Below are positions 8,521 through 17,069 of a stretch of 64,000 nt of DNA, one piece after another. Origin of the DNA: Pseudomonas taiwanensis (GTDB lineage Bacteria > Pseudomonadota > Gammaproteobacteria > Pseudomonadales > Pseudomonadaceae); contig NZ_QJRF01000040.1 in assembly GCF_013393345.1 (NCBI RefSeq), forward strand, positions 248,001 through 312,000, written 5' to 3'. Each line of letters starts with the position of its first letter. Within the stretch, counting starts at the first letter, position 1. The notes below the pieces were generated by a model. That model ran no database searches, had not been told where the DNA came from, and saw nothing but the letters and a program-made list of their open reading frames with translations. A program made the position numbers and the translations under genes.

Positions 8521-8568
8521 TTTCATGTGTTGGTCGGGCCGCCGCACAAGCTGCTGAGTATCAAGACC

Positions 8569-9918
8569 ATGAACCAAGCCCCTTCCCGAAAGGCGCTGCC
8601 GGCTGTGCAGCGCATTGCCGACAAGGCATTCTCCGCGTTCGAAAAATTCATTCACATCGAAGCCGTCAGCGGCATTGTCCTGCTGATCGCCGCCGCGGCT
8701 GCGTTGATCTGGGCCAACTCCCCTTACGCCAGCAGTTACGAGCACCTGTGGCACATGCCGCTGTCGTTCGGCATCGGTGATTTCGTCATCTCGAATTCAC
8801 TGCACTTCTGGATCAACGATGCGTTGATGACGGTGTTCTTCCTCGTCGTGGGCATGGAAATCCGCCGGGAGATCCATGAAGGCGCACTGGCCAACGTCAA
8901 GCTTGCCACCCTGCCCATAGTGGCCGCGTTCGGTGGCGTCCTCGTACCCGCCCTGCTCTACCTCACACTCAACAGCACCGATGGCCTACGCCAGGGATGG
9001 GCCGTGCCGACCGCCACGGACATCGCCTTCGCAGTCGGCGTCCTGGCGCTGGTGGGCCGCTCGGTACCAGCGTCGGTGCGCGTCTTCCTGCTGGCGTTGG
9101 CGATCATCGACGACATCGTCGCCGTGGTGATCATCGCGCTGTTCTATTCCGGTGGCCTCGATCCGCTGGGCTTCGCCATCGCCGCTGCCGGTATCCTGCT
9201 GGTGCTCGGCCTGCAACGTATCGGCATCGGTTCGGCCTACGCGTACCTGCTGCCCGGCGCGCTGCTCTGGTTCGGTCTGCTGAAGACCGGCGCCCACCCG
9301 ACGCTGGCAGGTGTGGTGCTGGGCCTGATGACGCCGGTACGCCCGGTGAAGGTCATGGACCCGCCTTTGCAGCTGGCCTCGCGCGCCATCAATGACTACG
9401 CCGAGCGCGAGCAGGCGGCCAACGGTGCCTCTGAGCTGATCGAACCGATCAAGCAACTTCGCCACGCGCAACGCGAACTCCTGCCGCCGGTAATGCGCGT
9501 GCAGATGGCCCTGCATCCCTGGGTTGCTTTCCTGATCATGCCGCTGTTCGCACTCGCCAACGCCGGAGTGAGCCTCGCGGGTGTCGACCTTGACCAGGGC
9601 GGATCGCTGGCAGTGCTTTCGGGCGTGGCGCTGGCCCTGGTGCTGGGCAAGCCCCTGGGGGTTCTGTGCAGCAGCTGGCTGATGGTGCGCATGGGCTGGT
9701 GCACCTTGCCACCGGGCATGACCTGGGCGTGGATGGGGCTGATCGGCTGCCTGGCCGGCATCGGCTTCACCATGTCTATCTTCATCGCCAACCTCGCCTT
9801 CAACCAGCCAGACCTGCTGGGCGCCGCCAAGCTGGGCGTGCTGATGGCTTCGGTCGTCGCCGGGGTGAGCGGGCTCATCTACGGCCGCGTGCTGGTGAAA
9901 CGCTCCCAGCGGAGCTGA
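8569..9918 (+). CDS. nhaA: Na+/H+ antiporter NhaA
   Basis: Inner-membrane electrogenic antiporter of about 449 residues exchanging Na+ or Li+ for H+, for pH and salt homeostasis. Family landmarks are easy to see: [27 protein letters not shown] at the first helix, [17 protein letters not shown], the [20 protein letters not shown] segment, and [23 protein letters not shown], which holds the paired Asp residues that bind the cation. Then come [31 protein letters not shown] and [16 protein letters not shown] use ATG 8569, where family homology begins; the frame is open from 8491 but that part overlaps the leader hairpin. Confidence 0.93.
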   Translation: MNQAPSRKALPAVQRIADKAFSAFEKFIHIEAVSGIVLLIAAAAALIWANSPYASSYEHLWHMPLSFGIGDFVISNSLHFWINDALMTVFFLVVGMEIRREIHEGALANVKLATLPIVAAFGGVLVPALLYLTLNSTDGLRQGWAVPTATDIAFAVGVLALVGRSVPASVRVFLLALAIIDDIVAVVIIALFYSGGLDPLGFAIAAAGILLVLGLQRIGIGSAYAYLLPGALLWFGLLKTGAHPTLAGVVLGLMTPVRPVKVMDPPLQLASRAINDYAEREQAANGASELIEPIKQLRHAQRELLPPVMRVQMALHPWVAFLIMPLFALANAGVSLAGVDLDQGGSLAVLSGVALALVLGKPLGVLCSSWLMVRMGWCTLPPGMTWAWMGLIGCLAGIGFTMSIFIANLAFNQPDLLGAAKLGVLMASVVAGVSGLIYGRVLVKRSQRS

Positions 9919-9936
9919 CTGCACTGAATCAGCGCT

Positions 9937-9959
9937 GGCCGCCAAACCGATTGGCGGCC
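9937..9959 (+). terminator. Hairpin after nhaA (weak terminator)
   Basis: A perfect 9-bp stem GGCCGCCAA (9937-9945) / TTGGCGGCC (9951-9959) with a 5-base loop lies 18 bases past the nhaA stop. There is no clear U-tract, so it may stabilise the mRNA end or depend on Rho. Confidence 0.4.
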
Positions 9960-10126
9960 GGTGCCTTGGCCGCAGTATCCACCTGCCTGAGCTACCCTGC
10001 GTAGTTGCCATCATTGCTTCGCGTGCACGGGGCCAGGCCCCTCCTCCTTCGCGCTGCGGTTGCGGACCGCGATGACGGTACAGCGAACCATCATCCTGCC
10101 GCCCAACGCCCCGAGGGAGCGACGCC

Positions 10127-10972
10127 ATGCCGAACGTTCTGTCCGCCAGCCAGGTACCCAACCAGTTCATCGAATGCAGTGGCCGTCGCCTGGCCTACCG
10201 CGTGATAGGCGATGGCATGCCCATGGTGCTGTGCCTGCGTTTCCGCGGGGTCATGGATTCCTGGGACCCGGCCTTCATCGATGATCTCGCAGCACAGGGC
10301 TTCAAGGTGCATGTGTTCGACTACAGCGGCCTGGGCCTGTCTGGCGGTACACCGACCTACGACCCGGCATCGCTGGCACGCGACACGCTCGAACTGATCA
10401 CCACATTAGGGCTGGGCAAGGTCGTACTCGGCGGCTGGTCACTCGGCGGCATCGCCGCACAGGTCGCCATGCTGCAAGCGCCGCAGCTGGTCAGCCACCT
10501 TGTGCTGCTCGGCACCACGCCGCCCGGTCAACTGGTGAAGACCGGCGAAGCCCTGTTCTACGAACTGGCGCGTCGCGAGAACGACTTCGAGGATTTCGTG
10601 CACCTGTTCTTCGAACCGACTTCGCCCACCAGCCGCGAAGCCGCGCTGCGTTCTGCCGAGCGCATCGCTGCCCGTCAGGAAGGCCGCTGCCCTGAAGTTC
10701 CCCACGAATGGGCTGGGCAGCAGCTGGGGGACGGTCCGCGCAATCCGATGTTCCCGCTGCAGCCTGCACTGGATGCACTGCGCAACACCCATACGCCCGT
10801 GCTCCATCTCGGCGGCGACCATGACATCGTGTTCCCGGTGGAGAACTGGTATGCACTGAGCCGCAGCCTGCCAACCTTGCATCTGGTCACCCTGCCCAGC
10901 ACAGGCCACGGGCCGCACCTGCAGTACCCGAGGGCCAGCGCCAGGCACATCGCTGCCTTCGTTTACGACTGA
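10127..10972 (+). CDS. Alpha/beta-fold hydrolase
   Basis: 281-residue cytoplasmic alpha/beta hydrolase. The nucleophile elbow is G-G-W-S-L-G-G (about residues 106-112), the acid is probably the Asp of HLGGDHDIVFP, and the catalytic His lies in STGHGPHLQYP. The oxyanion region LRFRGVMDSWDPAF replaces the usual HG motif, and the lid lies around residues 140-200. The nearest family is the generic alpha/beta hydrolase-1 group (esterases, haloperoxidase-like); the substrate is unknown. It is preceded by a short palindrome-rich gap after nhaA and followed by a palindromic repeat, so it is probably transcribed alone. Confidence 0.8.
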   Translation: MPNVLSASQVPNQFIECSGRRLAYRVIGDGMPMVLCLRFRGVMDSWDPAFIDDLAAQGFKVHVFDYSGLGLSGGTPTYDPASLARDTLELITTLGLGKVVLGGWSLGGIAAQVAMLQAPQLVSHLVLLGTTPPGQLVKTGEALFYELARRENDFEDFVHLFFEPTSPTSREAALRSAERIAARQEGRCPEVPHEWAGQQLGDGPRNPMFPLQPALDALRNTHTPVLHLGGDHDIVFPVENWYALSRSLPTLHLVTLPSTGHGPHLQYPRASARHIAAFVYD

Positions 10973-11021
10973 ACGGCGATATTGACGGCACGTCAGGAAT
11001 GGCTGTGTAGCTTCAGCGCCC

Positions 11022-11076
11022 GTAGGAGCTGGCTTGCCAGCGAATGACCCCGTTTCGCTAGCAAGCTAGCTCCTAC
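11022..11076. repeat. REPIN-like palindromic repeat (GGAGCTGGC variant)
   Basis: The 55-base element begins GTAGGAGCTGGC and ends GCTAGCTCCTAC, two REP half-sites facing each other. It is almost the exact reverse complement (one mismatch) of the element at 15604-15658. Confidence 0.85.
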
Positions 11077-11081
11077 AAGGC

Positions 11082-11558
11082 TCAGGAATCCGCGTCGAGG
11101 TCGAGCGGGACTTCCAGTCCCACCTTCACATTGCTCATGGATACCAGCGTTCGGAAGCGCCTGACGTTGTTGCTCTCGAAAAAGAGCTGCCGCGTCAGGT
11201 CGGTGTATTGCTCCATGCTCTTCACCGCGAGCACCAGCACGAAGTCGAACTCGCCCGCCACGTAGTAGCACTGCTGCACCTGCGGGCAGGCAAGGAAGCT
11301 GCGTTTCATCGCGTCCAGCAGGTCCAGCCGTTCGCTTTCGACCTCCACCTCCGCAATCACGGTCAACTGATGGCCCAGTTGCTGCGGGTCCACCAGGGCG
11401 ACCGTCCGGCGAATCACGCCGTCCTCGTTGAGGCGTTTGAGCCGGCGGTTGACGGCCGCTGCCGAGAGGTTGACGCGCTCTCCCAGTTCCGCCTGCGAGA
11501 GGCCGGCGTCCTGCTGGACTTCCTTGAGCAGCTTGAGATCGAAACTATCCAGAGTCAT
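11082..11558 (-). CDS. Lrp/AsnC-family transcriptional regulator
   Basis: 158-residue Lrp/AsnC regulator. The N-terminal helix-turn-helix reads LKLLKEVQQDAGLSQAELGERVNLSAAAVNRRLKRLNEDGVI. The C-terminal RAM domain (about 65-150) has VIAEVEVESERLDLLDAMKRSFLACPQVQQCYYVAGEFDFVLVLAVKSMEQY, the amino-acid binding and oligomerisation fold. The ATG at 11558 is the family start, although the frame stays open to 11921. It is divergent from an amidohydrolase/ammonia-lyase pair across a 142-base gap, and on family knowledge is likely their local amino-acid-responsive activator. Confidence 0.9.
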   Translation of the reverse strand: MTLDSFDLKLLKEVQQDAGLSQAELGERVNLSAAAVNRRLKRLNEDGVIRRTVALVDPQQLGHQLTVIAEVEVESERLDLLDAMKRSFLACPQVQQCYYVAGEFDFVLVLAVKSMEQYTDLTRQLFFESNNVRRFRTLVSMSNVKVGLEVPLDLDADS

Positions 11559-11700
11559 GGGCAGGGCTCGATTGAAAACTGATCGAATCGGAGGATTGCT
11601 GCAATAGAAATGCGCTAATGGCCCGCATTCAGAGAAAAGAGTACGCAGCGGAGCAATATTATTACGCCATTGCCTGATTTGCTTTTCCGGAGCCGGCCCG

Positions 11701-12948
11701 ATGAGACCTCTTCCCGAACTACGCCCCTTGCAGCTCGACGCTGAAACCTTGCTGACGCAGATCCGTGACCTGGGCGAGATCGGCATGGAGCCCGGCTGGG
11801 AGGGTCGCACGCGCATCGCGCTGACCGATGCCGACAAGTCCGGTCGTGACCGACTGCGCCAATGGATGGATGCGCTGGCCCTGGACGTGCGGGTAGACCG
11901 TATCGGCAACATTTTCGGCACCCTGCGTGCGGATGATGATCAGCAGGCGCCACTGATGATCGGCTCACACATCGACAGCGTCGCCGACGCCGGCGCGCTG
12001 GATGGCTGCTACGGCGTGCTCGCGGGGCTCGCTGTCGTGCGGGCGTTTCGCGAAGCCGGCACGTCACCTGCCCGCCCGATCACGGTTGCCGCCTTCACCA
12101 ATGAGGAAGGCGTGCGTTACCAGCCGGACATGATGGGCTCGCTGGTGCACGCGGGCGGACTGGACATCGATGCTGCCCTGAATACCCTGGGCACCGACGG
12201 CACCCGCCTGGGCGATGAACTGGCCCGTATCGGCTACGCCGGTGATCTCGAACCCGGCACGCTGATACCACACGAATACCTGGAGCTGCACATAGAACAG
12301 GGGCCGATCCTGGAAGCCGAAGGCATCCAGATCGGGGTGGTCGAAAACCTGCAGGGCATTTCCTGGCAGCAGGTCACCATCACGGGCAGCGCCAACCATG
12401 CCGGCACGACACCCATGCACCTGCGCCGGGACGCAGGCTGGGTAGCCAGCTCCGTTGTCAGCGCGCTACGCGAAATTGCAGTCGACGGGACGCTGGCAAC
12501 GGTCGGCTGCATGCGCTTCGAACCGAATCTGATCAACGTCATTCCGCGCAGGGCGACGTTCACCGTGGATCTGCGTCACCCCGATGAAGGCCGGTTGCAA
12601 GTGGCCGAACAGAACCTGGCCGCCTTGCTGGCGCGCCTGGCTGGTGAGGAAGGTGTCGAGGTCCATAGCGAGCAATTGGTGCGGTTCGAGCCCGTGACCT
12701 TCAATCCGGCGCTGGCTGCCGCCATCGAAGCCTCGGCTGGACGCCTTGGATTCAGCCACAGGCGCATGACCTCCGGCGCCGGCCATGATGCGCAGATGAT
12801 CGCGCGCATCGCGCCGGCGGCGATGATCTTCGTGCCCAGCCACGGCGGTATCAGCCACAACCCGCGTGAGCACACCCCTGACGACCTGCTGCTGGCCGGC
12901 GCCCAGGTGCTGCTCGATGTGGTGCAACAGCGGCTCGCCCAATCCTGA
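11701..12948 (+). CDS. M20-family Zn-dependent amidohydrolase (allantoate / N-carbamoyl-L-amino-acid hydrolase type)
   Basis: 415-residue dinuclear metal hydrolase of the allantoate amidohydrolase/ureidoglycolate/N-carbamoyl amino acid hydrolase family. Visible features are MIGSHIDSVADAGALDGCYGVLAGL (metal-ligand His and Asp), AFTNEEGVRY (catalytic Glu), LELHIEQGPILE, the dimerisation-domain GSANHAGTTPMHLRRDA, and the C-terminal metal-ligand region TSGAGHDAQMIARIAPAAMIFVPSHGGISHNPREHT. GGAG lies before ATG 11701. It is followed after 34 bases by diaminopropionate ammonia-lyase, so the pair may release and degrade an unusual amino acid. Which carbamoyl or ureido substrate it uses is unknown. 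Confidence 0.88.
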   Translation: MRPLPELRPLQLDAETLLTQIRDLGEIGMEPGWEGRTRIALTDADKSGRDRLRQWMDALALDVRVDRIGNIFGTLRADDDQQAPLMIGSHIDSVADAGALDGCYGVLAGLAVVRAFREAGTSPARPITVAAFTNEEGVRYQPDMMGSLVHAGGLDIDAALNTLGTDGTRLGDELARIGYAGDLEPGTLIPHEYLELHIEQGPILEAEGIQIGVVENLQGISWQQVTITGSANHAGTTPMHLRRDAGWVASSVVSALREIAVDGTLATVGCMRFEPNLINVIPRRATFTVDLRHPDEGRLQVAEQNLAALLARLAGEEGVEVHSEQLVRFEPVTFNPALAAAIEASAGRLGFSHRRMTSGAGHDAQMIARIAPAAMIFVPSHGGISHNPREHTPDDLLLAGAQVLLDVVQQRLAQS

Positions 12949-12982
12949 CCGCCCTTCCCCGCCTTCCTTTCCGGAGTTCACG

Positions 12983-14203
12983 ATGCTGACCGCCAACGCC
13001 AATGCGATTCGCCGCCCCTATCCAGACGACTTGCGCGCCATCATGAGTGTCGCCCAGGCCGCCGAGAGCCGCGCCTGGCTGTCCAGCTGGAGCCGCTTCG
13101 AATGCGCGATCACGCCGCTGTGGCAATTGCCTGACCTTGCCGATGACCTGGGCGTCGGCCAGGTGTTGCTCAAGGAGGAGGCCGTGCGCTCGGCGCTGGG
13201 CAGCTTCAAGGTGCTGGGCGCGCCCATTGCGCTCGTGCGCCTCATCCTTCGGCGTTTCCCCGAGTTGGGCTTGGAGCCCCGCGCCTTGCTCGCAGGCGCG
13301 CATGCAGCGGCTCTGGCCGATTTCACGGTGATCAGCGCCACCGACGGGAACCATGGCCGGGCCCTCGCGGCCGCGGCGCAAAGCGTCGGTTGCCAGTGCG
13401 TGATCGTCCTCCACGCCCACGTCAGCCGCGAACGCGAGCAGGCCATCGCGGCGTACGGCGCACGCATCATCCGCATTGACGGCAACTACGACGACTCGGT
13501 GCACGAAGCCGCCAGGCTCGCAGAGGCAAACGGCTGGACCGTGGTGTCCGACACCTCCTACGAGGGCTACACCGAAATTCCCCGTGACGTGATGCAGGGC
13601 TACGGAATCATTGCCGCGGAGGCACTGGAAGCGCTGGAGCCGACAACCACCGAATGCCCTTTCAGCCACATCTTCCTGCAGGGCGGCGTTGGCGGTCTGG
13701 CGGCTGGTATTGCCAGCTACCTCTGGGAACGTTACGGCGCCGAGCGGCCCACCATGATCGTCGTCGAACCGAGACAGGCCGACTGCCTCTATCAGAGCGC
13801 CCTGGCCGGATTGGCGACCCGGGCCAGCGGCACCGTGGACTCGGTCATGGCCGGCCTGGCGTGCGGCGAAACCTCACCCTTGGCCTGGCAGTTCCTGGAA
13901 GGCTGCATCGACCATTTCATGACAGTCGAAGACGCCGAGGCGGTGGTTGCGATGCGCCTGCTGGCCAAGGGCAGCGGAAGGGACCTGCCGCTGGTGGCTG
14001 GCGAGTCCGCAGTGGCGGGGCTTGCCGGGCTCAGGCAACTGATGGGCACGCCCCAGGCCGCTGAACTCGGGCTCGACCGCCACTCACGCGTCCTGCTGAT
14101 CAGCACTGAAGGGGCCACCGCACCAGCGCTCTATGCCGAACTGGTGGACGAGCCCGCGAGCGCGGTTCTGGCACGTCAGGAGGACTGGTTGCGGGCTCGG
14201 TGA
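12983..14203 (+). CDS. dpaL: Diaminopropionate ammonia-lyase (PLP enzyme)
   Basis: 406-residue fold-type II PLP enzyme that converts 2,3-diaminopropionate (or D-serine in homologues) to pyruvate and ammonia. The PLP lysine lies in RSALGSFKVLGAPIAL, the phosphate-side ATDGNHGRALAAAAQ segment is present, and the family-specific DTSYEGYTEIPRDVMQGYGIIAAEAL and FLQGGVGGLAAGIASYLW (glycine-rich phosphate loop) follow. The length fits the family. GGAG precedes ATG 12983; the open frame extends further upstream but overlaps the previous gene. It sits in an operon with the amidohydrolase and is probably under the divergent Lrp protein. Confidence 0.9.
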   Translation: MLTANANAIRRPYPDDLRAIMSVAQAAESRAWLSSWSRFECAITPLWQLPDLADDLGVGQVLLKEEAVRSALGSFKVLGAPIALVRLILRRFPELGLEPRALLAGAHAAALADFTVISATDGNHGRALAAAAQSVGCQCVIVLHAHVSREREQAIAAYGARIIRIDGNYDDSVHEAARLAEANGWTVVSDTSYEGYTEIPRDVMQGYGIIAAEALEALEPTTTECPFSHIFLQGGVGGLAAGIASYLWERYGAERPTMIVVEPRQADCLYQSALAGLATRASGTVDSVMAGLACGETSPLAWQFLEGCIDHFMTVEDAEAVVAMRLLAKGSGRDLPLVAGESAVAGLAGLRQLMGTPQAAELGLDRHSRVLLISTEGATAPALYAELVDEPASAVLARQEDWLRAR

Positions 14204-14212
14204 CGCCTAACC

Positions 14213-14824
14213 TCAATTGCGCCGGGCGTTGCGTTCGACCATCGCCACGATGGTTGCACGGAGTTCGTCCCGCGCCTCCTCCGGCGTGATCTCTCCGGTG
14301 ACAGCGGCATGGGACAGCGCCTCCGCTGCACCCAACATGACGCGCAGCCCGGCCGGGGCTAGGCCGTCCTTCCCCGCGAAGGGCGCCAGCGCAGTCCGAC
14401 ATTTCGCCAGGAATGCAGACTCGTACTCGCACTTGATGGACTTCAGTTCGGGCGAAGCATCCAGGGACGCAATCACGCCCGGTATCTCCCGCCCCTGCGA
14501 CAACACGCACTGGACATAGGACGAGGCGATCACCCCTGCCCTGCCCTCCAGGGTCGGCTCGCTGGCTTCCAGGGCGGCATCCATCAATACGGTCTGGCGG
14601 GTGTCGAAGTCCACGTACAGCGCTGCAAGCAACCCCGCGCGGGTCTTGAAATGGTCATAGACCACGGGCTTGGTAACACCCGCCTGCTCGGCCAACCGGC
14701 CCAGCGACAGCGCATCGGTGCCCTCCTCGCGGACCATCTGCCAAGCGACATCCAGCAACTGCCGTTGCCGCTCTTCCCGGGATAACCGACGGCGCGGGCC
14801 CGCCTCTTCATCGAGTGTTGACAT
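14213..14824 (-). CDS. TetR/AcrR-family transcriptional repressor
   Basis: 203-residue TetR protein. The DNA-binding domain spans about residues 14-62: SREERQRQLLDVAWQMVREEGTDALSLGRLAEQAGVTKPVVYDHFKTRAGLLAALY. The rest is the ligand-binding helical core, with no identifiable effector. It is transcribed away from a quinone-reductase-like gene across a 109-base gap that carries a perfect inverted repeat, the likely operator for both. It ends 10 bases past the convergent ammonia-lyase gene. Confidence 0.9.
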   Translation of the reverse strand: MSTLDEEAGPRRRLSREERQRQLLDVAWQMVREEGTDALSLGRLAEQAGVTKPVVYDHFKTRAGLLAALYVDFDTRQTVLMDAALEASEPTLEGRAGVIASSYVQCVLSQGREIPGVIASLDASPELKSIKCEYESAFLAKCRTALAPFAGKDGLAPAGLRVMLGAAEALSHAAVTGEITPEEARDELRATIVAMVERNARRN

Positions 14825-14840
14825 GGCTAACCTACCAAAC

Positions 14841-14874
14841 GTAAGTTACCAACCGTAACTTACTAAAAGTAACT
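14841..14874. promoter_or_regulatory. Probable TetR operator in the divergent promoter
   Basis: A perfect inverted repeat GTAAGTTAC (14841-14849) - N5 - GTAACTTAC (14855-14863) with a third partial half-site GTAACTT at 14869-14874. It lies just upstream of the TetR start and in front of the oxidoreductase gene, as expected for a shared operator. Confidence 0.75.
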
Positions 14875-14933
14875 TGGCGCACAGAATATCCGGCGCCAGG
14901 TCCAGCCGCAATCCAGTCACAGGAAGCCCTGCC

Positions 14934-15548
14934 ATGCACGCCCTGATTGTCGTCGCCCATCATGATCCCCGCTCGCTCACCCACAGTCTGGCCGCACAGA
15001 TTGCCGAAGGATTGAAGCTTTCCGGCCATGACGCGGAAATCGCCAACCTTGCCGCAGAGGGCTTCGATCCGAGGTTCAGCTTCGCCGACCATGCCGTCCA
15101 CCGCCACCAGGTGGCACCACCGGCCGACGTCGCCGCCGAGCAGGCACGGATCGACCGCGCCGATGCCCTGGTGCTCGCCTTCCCCGTCTACTGGTGGTCG
15201 ATGCCTGGGATGCTCAAGGGCTGGATCGATCGGGTCTTCGCCAACGGCTGGGCCTTCGAGTACAGCCAGGAAGGTGGCCTCAGGAAGAAACTGCGTCACC
15301 TCAAGGTCCATCTGATCGGTGTGGCGGGTGTCGATGCAGGTACTTTCGAACGCCACGGCTATGACAGCGCCATCAAGACACAGATCGACCACGGCATCTT
15401 CGATTACTGCGGCGCGACGGTAGTGTCCTCTTCCTTGTACTTCGAGTCGGAATCCAGCGACGTCGAGCCTTACCTGGATGCGGCTCGCGCCATCGGTGTG
15501 GACATGTTCGAGGCCGTTGCGAAGCCCGCGGCAATCGAGGCGATCTGA
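14934..15548 (+). CDS. NAD(P)H dehydrogenase (quinone) / flavodoxin-fold oxidoreductase
   Basis: 204-residue flavoprotein of the NQO1/MdaB/KefF-type flavodoxin-like fold. The N-terminal HALIVVAHHDPRSLTHSLAAQI is the FMN/FAD phosphate loop region, and ADALVLAFPVYWWSMPGMLKGWIDRVFANGWAFEY is the flavin and active-site signature. It probably performs two-electron reduction of quinones with NAD(P)H. ATG 14934 has AGGA upstream; an earlier in-frame start would overlap the operator. It is divergent from, and probably repressed by, the TetR protein. Confidence 0.88.
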   Translation: MHALIVVAHHDPRSLTHSLAAQIAEGLKLSGHDAEIANLAAEGFDPRFSFADHAVHRHQVAPPADVAAEQARIDRADALVLAFPVYWWSMPGMLKGWIDRVFANGWAFEYSQEGGLRKKLRHLKVHLIGVAGVDAGTFERHGYDSAIKTQIDHGIFDYCGATVVSSSLYFESESSDVEPYLDAARAIGVDMFEAVAKPAAIEAI

Positions 15549-15603
15549 ACGGCTATGTCCGCGTTAGCTGTTGCCAGAGATCGACCGCCGGTCCAGGAGC
15601 CTT

Positions 15604-15658
15604 GTAGGAGCTAGCTTGCTAGCGAAACGGGGCCATTCGCTGGCAAGCCAGCTCCTAC
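15604..15658. repeat. REPIN-like palindromic repeat, inverted copy of 11022-11076
   Basis: It begins GTAGGAGCTAGC and ends GCCAGCTCCTAC. Read on the other strand it matches the 11022 element at all but one of 55 bases. Confidence 0.85.
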
Positions 15659-15718
15659 GGGCAATGCAGCTACTTGCAACACTTAATGCAGACACAGCCA
15701 TCTGAACCGCCGGGCGCC

Positions 15719-16498
15719 CTAGGCGGCCGACGGCGATTTTTCTTCCAGGCATTCGGCCAGGATGGAAAGTTCGACTTCGGCTGCACTCAACTCGGCAGCT
15801 CCGGCGATTTCCCAACGATCCTTGAGCACCAGCAAATCTACATCCTGCTCAGCTCGCAGGCACCACTGGAAGTGGTCGTGCCAATCCCCCAGTGCGGACT
15901 GCACGGCCTTAAGCGCCGAGACTGCCTCCTGCCCAATGGACGATAGCCTCGGGTAGGTTTCGTGGGCGTAGCGCATGCGTTTGACCAGAAGGCGTAAGGC
16001 GTGGCGATCGAATGCCGGATCGGCCAGGGATTCGCGCAACTGTTGCAGTTGCCGTTGCAGGCGAATCCGCACGCGCTCGCGGAGATTGTCGAGTTCGCCA
16101 TTTCGCTCTGCCTCACGCATCCGTGCAGGCCAGGCATCCAGCACCACCATAAGGCGCTGCAACGTAGCGCTGCGCTCGATGACCGCGTAGTGGGATTCCA
16201 GCAGGTGCCGGCGGCGCTCGGCCTGATCCATGAAGCCTTGCCGCTGCAATTCGACGACCAGCACTTCGAGATCACGCACCGGGGTCGTTAACCGGCCGAC
16301 GTCCGCGGCGACCGCATCCAGCTCCTTCGGTATCGCCAGGCGACGCATCGGGCGCAGCAGGCTGCGCAGTTTTCGCAGATTGATCCGCAGGTCATGCAGC
16401 GCTTCTTCATCCGTGCGGCAAGCGAGTCGTGCATAAGCGTGGTGAAGTCCGACTTCCAGTCCCAGCACCTGGGCGATTACCGAATCGATGAATGACAT
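15719..16498 (-). CDS. CHAD-domain protein
   Basis: 259-residue all-helical CHAD domain protein. The conserved histidine-containing helices are visible: EALHDLRINLRKLRSLLRPMRRL near the N terminus and HALRLLVKRMRYAHETYP plus LKAVQSALGDWHDH in the C-terminal half, with many basic residues. CHAD domains bind inorganic polyphosphate and are often paired with CYTH triphosphatases; no CYTH gene is adjacent here. ATG 16498 (MSFIDSVIAQV) is chosen since the upstream extension to 16624 overlaps probable promoter sequence. It is divergent from a thioesterase. Confidence 0.88.
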   Translation of the reverse strand: MSFIDSVIAQVLGLEVGLHHAYARLACRTDEEALHDLRINLRKLRSLLRPMRRLAIPKELDAVAADVGRLTTPVRDLEVLVVELQRQGFMDQAERRRHLLESHYAVIERSATLQRLMVVLDAWPARMREAERNGELDNLRERVRIRLQRQLQQLRESLADPAFDRHALRLLVKRMRYAHETYPRLSSIGQEAVSALKAVQSALGDWHDHFQWCLRAEQDVDLLVLKDRWEIAGAAELSAAEVELSILAECLEEKSPSAA

Positions 16499-16644
16499 CC
16501 TGACTACTCTTCGCGGCAAGGTGAGGGGAGCGTAGCTGGCAAACATGAGAATGGTGTTGCAGCGGGCCGATTCGCCCCCGACATGGACAGGATCATCGGG
16601 GTTATGGCAGCGTCCTGCCGACAATGCAGCCAGGAGAGCTCGAC

Positions 16645-17061
16645 ATGAGCGACAAGAAGGAAGCGATAGCGCGATTCATCCAGGAGGAATTTCCCCAGAC
16701 CCGCGTCGTCGTCGACGCCGTATGGGGGCGCAGCGCGCGCGTGTCGCAGGAGGTCGATGAGTCCGACCTACGACCTGGCGGTACCGTTTCCGGCCCCACC
16801 CTGATGGCACTGGCCGACGTAGCCCTCTACGTTGCACTGCTGGGTGAGATCGGCATCGTTCCGCTGGCGGTCACCACCAGCCTCACCATCAACTTCCTGC
16901 GCAAGCCCGAAGCGAGCAAACGCATCATCGGCGAATGCCGACTGATGAAGGTCGGCAAGACCCTGGCGGTAGGCGAGGTCTCGCTCTTTTCGGAAGGGCT
17001 GGAGGAGCCGGTGGCCCATGTAGTCGGCACCTACTCCATTCCGCCGGCTTCGATGCGCTGA
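16645..17061 (+). CDS. PaaI-family (hotdog) thioesterase
   Basis: 138-residue single hotdog-fold protein of the PaaI thioesterase family. It shows the family signature GGTVSGPTLMALADVALYVALLGEIGIVPLAVTTSLTINFLRKP, with the central helix after the Asp-containing turn, and the C-terminal strand AHVVGTYSIPP. It should hydrolyse acyl-CoA thioesters; the acyl group is unknown. CAGGAGAG (16631-16638) precedes ATG 16645. It ends 8 bases before the convergent sigma factor gene. Confidence 0.85.
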   Translation: MSDKKEAIARFIQEEFPQTRVVVDAVWGRSARVSQEVDESDLRPGGTVSGPTLMALADVALYVALLGEIGIVPLAVTTSLTINFLRKPEASKRIIGECRLMKVGKTLAVGEVSLFSEGLEEPVAHVVGTYSIPPASMR

Positions 17062-17069
17062 AGGAGCGG

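Noticed and set aside
14213-15548. Insertion element or transposon between the two inverted REPINs
   Set aside because: No transposase or integrase gene lies within; the pair are REPINs with normal chromosomal genes between.
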